Assembly: GCA_964450305.1 (NCBI GenBank)
Contig: CAYVFB010000045.1
Span: 1 to 24,939, forward strand
Origin: JAAYJG01 sp964450305
GTDB lineage: Bacteria > Bacillota > Clostridia > DSM-8532
Length of the DNA stretch: 24,939 nucleotides
Reading direction: 5' to 3'
Shown here: in pieces, positions 22,738-24,939 of the stretch
How the letters are laid out: every line of letters starts with the position of its first letter
Numbering within the stretch: position 1 is the first letter of the stretch
Position numbers and translations under genes: made by a program
The notes under the pieces: generated by a model
Told to the model about the DNA's origin: nothing
Database searches by the model: none
What the model saw: only the letters and a program-made list of their open reading frames with translations

Positions 22738-24678
22738 TTGTACGAAAAGAAAAGTATCACAAAAACAACGAACACGAGTTATACGGAAGATAAAAATAAA
22801 GATATCTTGTTTTTAACCGAGCGCCTGGAAGAAAGAGAAGAACTGTTCCAGGCTATCTTTGAGCAGTCTCCCATTGGTATTTTGATTGGTCTGCACGATA
22901 AGATTTATGATGTGAACCCCATGGCGGAGAAGATACTGGGCAGACCCAGGAATGAGCTTCTTACGCTCCCCTGGCAGCAATATACGCACCAGGATGATAT
23001 TGAAAAAGACGAAGCACTTTTTAGGCGGTTCAAAGCCGGAGAAATCAGGGTCTATTCTCTGGAAAAAAGGTACATAAAGCCTGATGGCTCCATTGTATGG
23101 ACGAGTATTACGATTGCACCGCTAATGGTGAATATTCAGTCAGAACTAAATTACGTGTGCCTCTTCGAAGATATTACCCAAAAGGTTCAGGTAGAAAATG
23201 AGCGGCGGGAAAGTGAGCGCAGCAAATCCGTTTTGCTTTCGAATCTGCCTGGAATGGCCTATCGCTGTAATTTTGACAGGCATTATACCATGCAATTCGT
23301 ATCGGACGGGTGTTTCGAACTGACAGATTACAAACCCGAAAGCCTATTGAATAATCATGAACTCCCCTTTGACAAGCTGATCAATGCGCAATACCAGGAG
23401 TTTCTTTGGGACAGATGGCAACAAGCCGCTCGTGATAAAACAAAATTCAGGGAAGAATATGAGATAACCACTGCCAAAGGTGAAGTGAAGTGGGTTTTTG
23501 AGCAGGGCCAGGTCATTTATGATGACACCGGTGAAGTGATTGCTCTTGAAGGCCTGCTCATCGACATTACAGACATGAAAAGGAAAGAACAGGAGATTGA
23601 ATATCTAAACAACCATGATTTCCTCACAGGCCTGTATAATCGAAAATTCTTTGAAGAGCAGATAGAAAAGCTGGATACCATAGCGCATCTTCCGTTGACA
23701 GTTGTTCTTGGTGACATTAACGGCCTGAAACTGGTCAATGATGGGTTCGGCCATGCTGCAGGCGACCGGATGATCAAGCAAACAGCGAAGATTTTAAGCA
23801 GCTGTCTGAGAGAGAACGACATCCTTGCACGATTTGGCGGAGATGAATTCAGCATTCTCCTGCCGAATACCAACAGCGACGAGGCTTATGATCTATCCAG
23901 GCAGATCAAGAAGGTTTTCGAGGAGTACAATCAGAATAACAACAATGAATCCTTCAATATCAGTATTTCTCTCGGGTATGCCACTAAAATGGCACCAGAT
24001 GAAGATATCGATCATATCATCCGAACCGCCGAGGATTATATGTACAAGCACAAACTGCTGGAGCTGACCAGCTCCCACAGTGATATCGTCTCTTCCATCA
24101 AGGCAACCATGTTTGAAAGAAGCCACGAAACCCAGCAGCATGCCGACAGGCTTTCAGAAATGTCTCAGAAGATTGGGGTATTACTGTGCTTTTCCCAGGA
24201 TCAGCTGGATGATTTGGAATTGCTTGCGGCATTGCATGATATCGGAAAAGTGGGGATAAACGACAGGATTTTAAACAAGCCGGATAAATTGGACGAAAAA
24301 GAATGGTTTGAAATGAAAAAGCATTCTGAAATCGGTTATCGCATTGCAATGGCCTCGCCAGAACTGGTTCCCATTGCCGAATATATATTGTATCACCACG
24401 AAAGATGGGATGGCAGGGGGTACCCCAGCGGCCTTGGGCATGAAGACATTCCATTGTCTTCACGTATTCTGGCGGTTGTGGATGCATATGATGCCATGAC
24501 ACAGGACAGGATATATCGTAAAGCCATTTCAAAGGAAGCGGCGTTGGAGGAATTAAGAAAAAATGCCGGTACGCAGTTTGACCCTGTGATCGTTGATATT
24601 TTTATTGAAAAGGTATTGAATCAAAAGAGAAGAAAAGATACCGAAATGCCTGCTGATGTGAGGGATAACCCGTTCTAA
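22738..24678 (+). CDS. PAS-PAS-GGDEF-HD-GYP cyclic di-GMP turnover protein
   Basis: The product has 646 residues from TTG 22738, which has AAGGAG about 9 nt upstream; an in-frame GTG at 22705 lacks a site. There are no membrane helices, so it is cytosolic. PAS 1 spans about 30-150 (FEQSPIGILIGLHD, ending FEDITQ), PAS 2 about 165-285 (ending GLLIDITD), GGDEF about 295-455 and HD-GYP about 465-635. The diguanylate cyclase site is intact, RFGGDEFSILLP (GGDEF 367-371), with the inhibitory RxxD site REND five residues before it. The phosphodiesterase domain has HDIGK (500-504) and HHERWDGRGYP (553-563). It could therefore make and degrade c-di-GMP, with the PAS domains sensing a signal. No sensor cofactor can be named. 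It is probably monocistronic. Confidence 0.94.
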   Translation: MYEKKSITKTTNTSYTEDKNKDILFLTERLEEREELFQAIFEQSPIGILIGLHDKIYDVNPMAEKILGRPRNELLTLPWQQYTHQDDIEKDEALFRRFKAGEIRVYSLEKRYIKPDGSIVWTSITIAPLMVNIQSELNYVCLFEDITQKVQVENERRESERSKSVLLSNLPGMAYRCNFDRHYTMQFVSDGCFELTDYKPESLLNNHELPFDKLINAQYQEFLWDRWQQAARDKTKFREEYEITTAKGEVKWVFEQGQVIYDDTGEVIALEGLLIDITDMKRKEQEIEYLNNHDFLTGLYNRKFFEEQIEKLDTIAHLPLTVVLGDINGLKLVNDGFGHAAGDRMIKQTAKILSSCLRENDILARFGGDEFSILLPNTNSDEAYDLSRQIKKVFEEYNQNNNNESFNISISLGYATKMAPDEDIDHIIRTAEDYMYKHKLLELTSSHSDIVSSIKATMFERSHETQQHADRLSEMSQKIGVLLCFSQDQLDDLELLAALHDIGKVGINDRILNKPDKLDEKEWFEMKKHSEIGYRIAMASPELVPIAEYILYHHERWDGRGYPSGLGHEDIPLSSRILAVVDAYDAMTQDRIYRKAISKEAALEELRKNAGTQFDPVIVDIFIEKVLNQKRRKDTEMPADVRDNPF

Positions 24679-24811
24679 ATCATGAGAGCCTGTTTTCCAG
24701 AGAAACAGCGTTATACAGCGCCTGGATGCTGATGTTGTTCTCACAGCGGCCTTCTGTTGCATTACCAAGCAAAATTGAAAAATGGTTCGATTTTTCGAAA
24801 ATATGGAAATA

Positions 24812-24839
24812 TTGACTTTTTCCTGAATCAAGGTATAAT
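24812..24839 (+). promoter_or_regulatory. Strong sigma-A promoter for the last gene
   Basis: TTGACT (24812-24817), a 16-nt spacer and a perfect TATAAT (24834-24839). Transcription would begin near 24846, about 55 nt before the start codon at 24901. A small dyad TTCGA/TCGAA (24786-24799) lies just upstream. Confidence 0.75.
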
Positions 24840-24900
24840 TCATTTGCGAAGGGGGTATTTGGCAGAAGGCTGAAACCGCTTACGGAAGGGAGATGTCAGG

Positions 24901-24939
24901 ATGACTATCGGTGAAATTGGATTAAGGCTTCTTTCTGCT
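24901..24939 (+). CDS. Start of a membrane protein gene, MgtC-like (cut by window end)
   Basis: Only 13 codons are visible, MTIGEIGLRLLSA. GGAAGGGAG lies 8 nt upstream and a strong promoter precedes it, so a gene clearly starts here. The opening resembles MgtC/SapB family membrane proteins, which often begin MTILEIxLRLLLA. With so few residues this is a guess. Confidence 0.5.
   Translation, partial: MTIGEIGLRLLSA

Overview
The window looks like chromosomal DNA of a Gram-positive, low-to-mid GC bacterium of the Clostridia. The reasons are the strong AGGAGG/GAGG-type ribosome binding sites, repeated TTG starts with good Shine-Dalgarno sequences, sigma-A type promoters, lipoboxes, a Dlt-like envelope cluster, clostridial-style UvrA paralogues and a c-di-GMP GGDEF/HD-GYP protein. 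No tRNA, rRNA, CRISPR array, phage block or intact insertion sequence was seen. Assignment below the class level is not possible from the sequence alone.

Layout. 1-1287: C-terminal half of a UvrA paralogue. 1391-1710: hairpin repeat, promoter and structured leader. 1711-3378: membrane-anchored transglutaminase-like protein with Ig-like repeats. 3499-4269: Asp/Glu racemase family protein. 4363-9686: six-part envelope cluster (DltA-like ligase, carrier protein, tandem-repeat DNA, MBOAT, DltD/SGNH-like protein, small anchored protein). 9687-9982: convergent intergenic region rich in inverted repeats. 9983-11590 (minus): a lipoprotein built from EF-Tu domains II and III plus a ribosomal bL12 C-terminal domain, and a membrane coiled-coil protein. 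11959-15486 (minus): tandem-MerR regulator and a UvrA paralogue without the UvrB-binding domain, separated by a MITE/REP-like element. 15700-17435: dispersed repeat, promoter, highly structured RNA candidate and a stand-alone reverse transcriptase. 17401-19425 (minus): DEAD-box helicase with a very long disordered tail, overlapping the RT tail to tail. 19768-22431: polar amino acid ABC importer (binding lipoprotein, permease, ATPase). 22738-24678: PAS-PAS-GGDEF-HD-GYP protein. 24812-24939: strong promoter and first codons of an MgtC-like gene.

How genes may work together. The ligase, carrier protein, MBOAT and SGNH-like proteins would activate an amino acid, load it on the carrier, move it across the membrane and attach it to an envelope polymer. 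An amino acid racemase lies directly upstream, and a specificity residue of the ligase differs from classical DltA, so the substrate may not be D-alanine. The MerR protein is probably linked to the UvrA-like ABC protein in a drug or DNA-damage response.

The two most unusual items are the RT with its 141-nt multi-hairpin leader RNA (15914-16054), closed by a perfect 11-bp stem and placed just after a promoter, and the secreted EF-Tu/bL12 lipoprotein (9983-11095). A dispersed hairpin repeat family occurs at four intergenic places.
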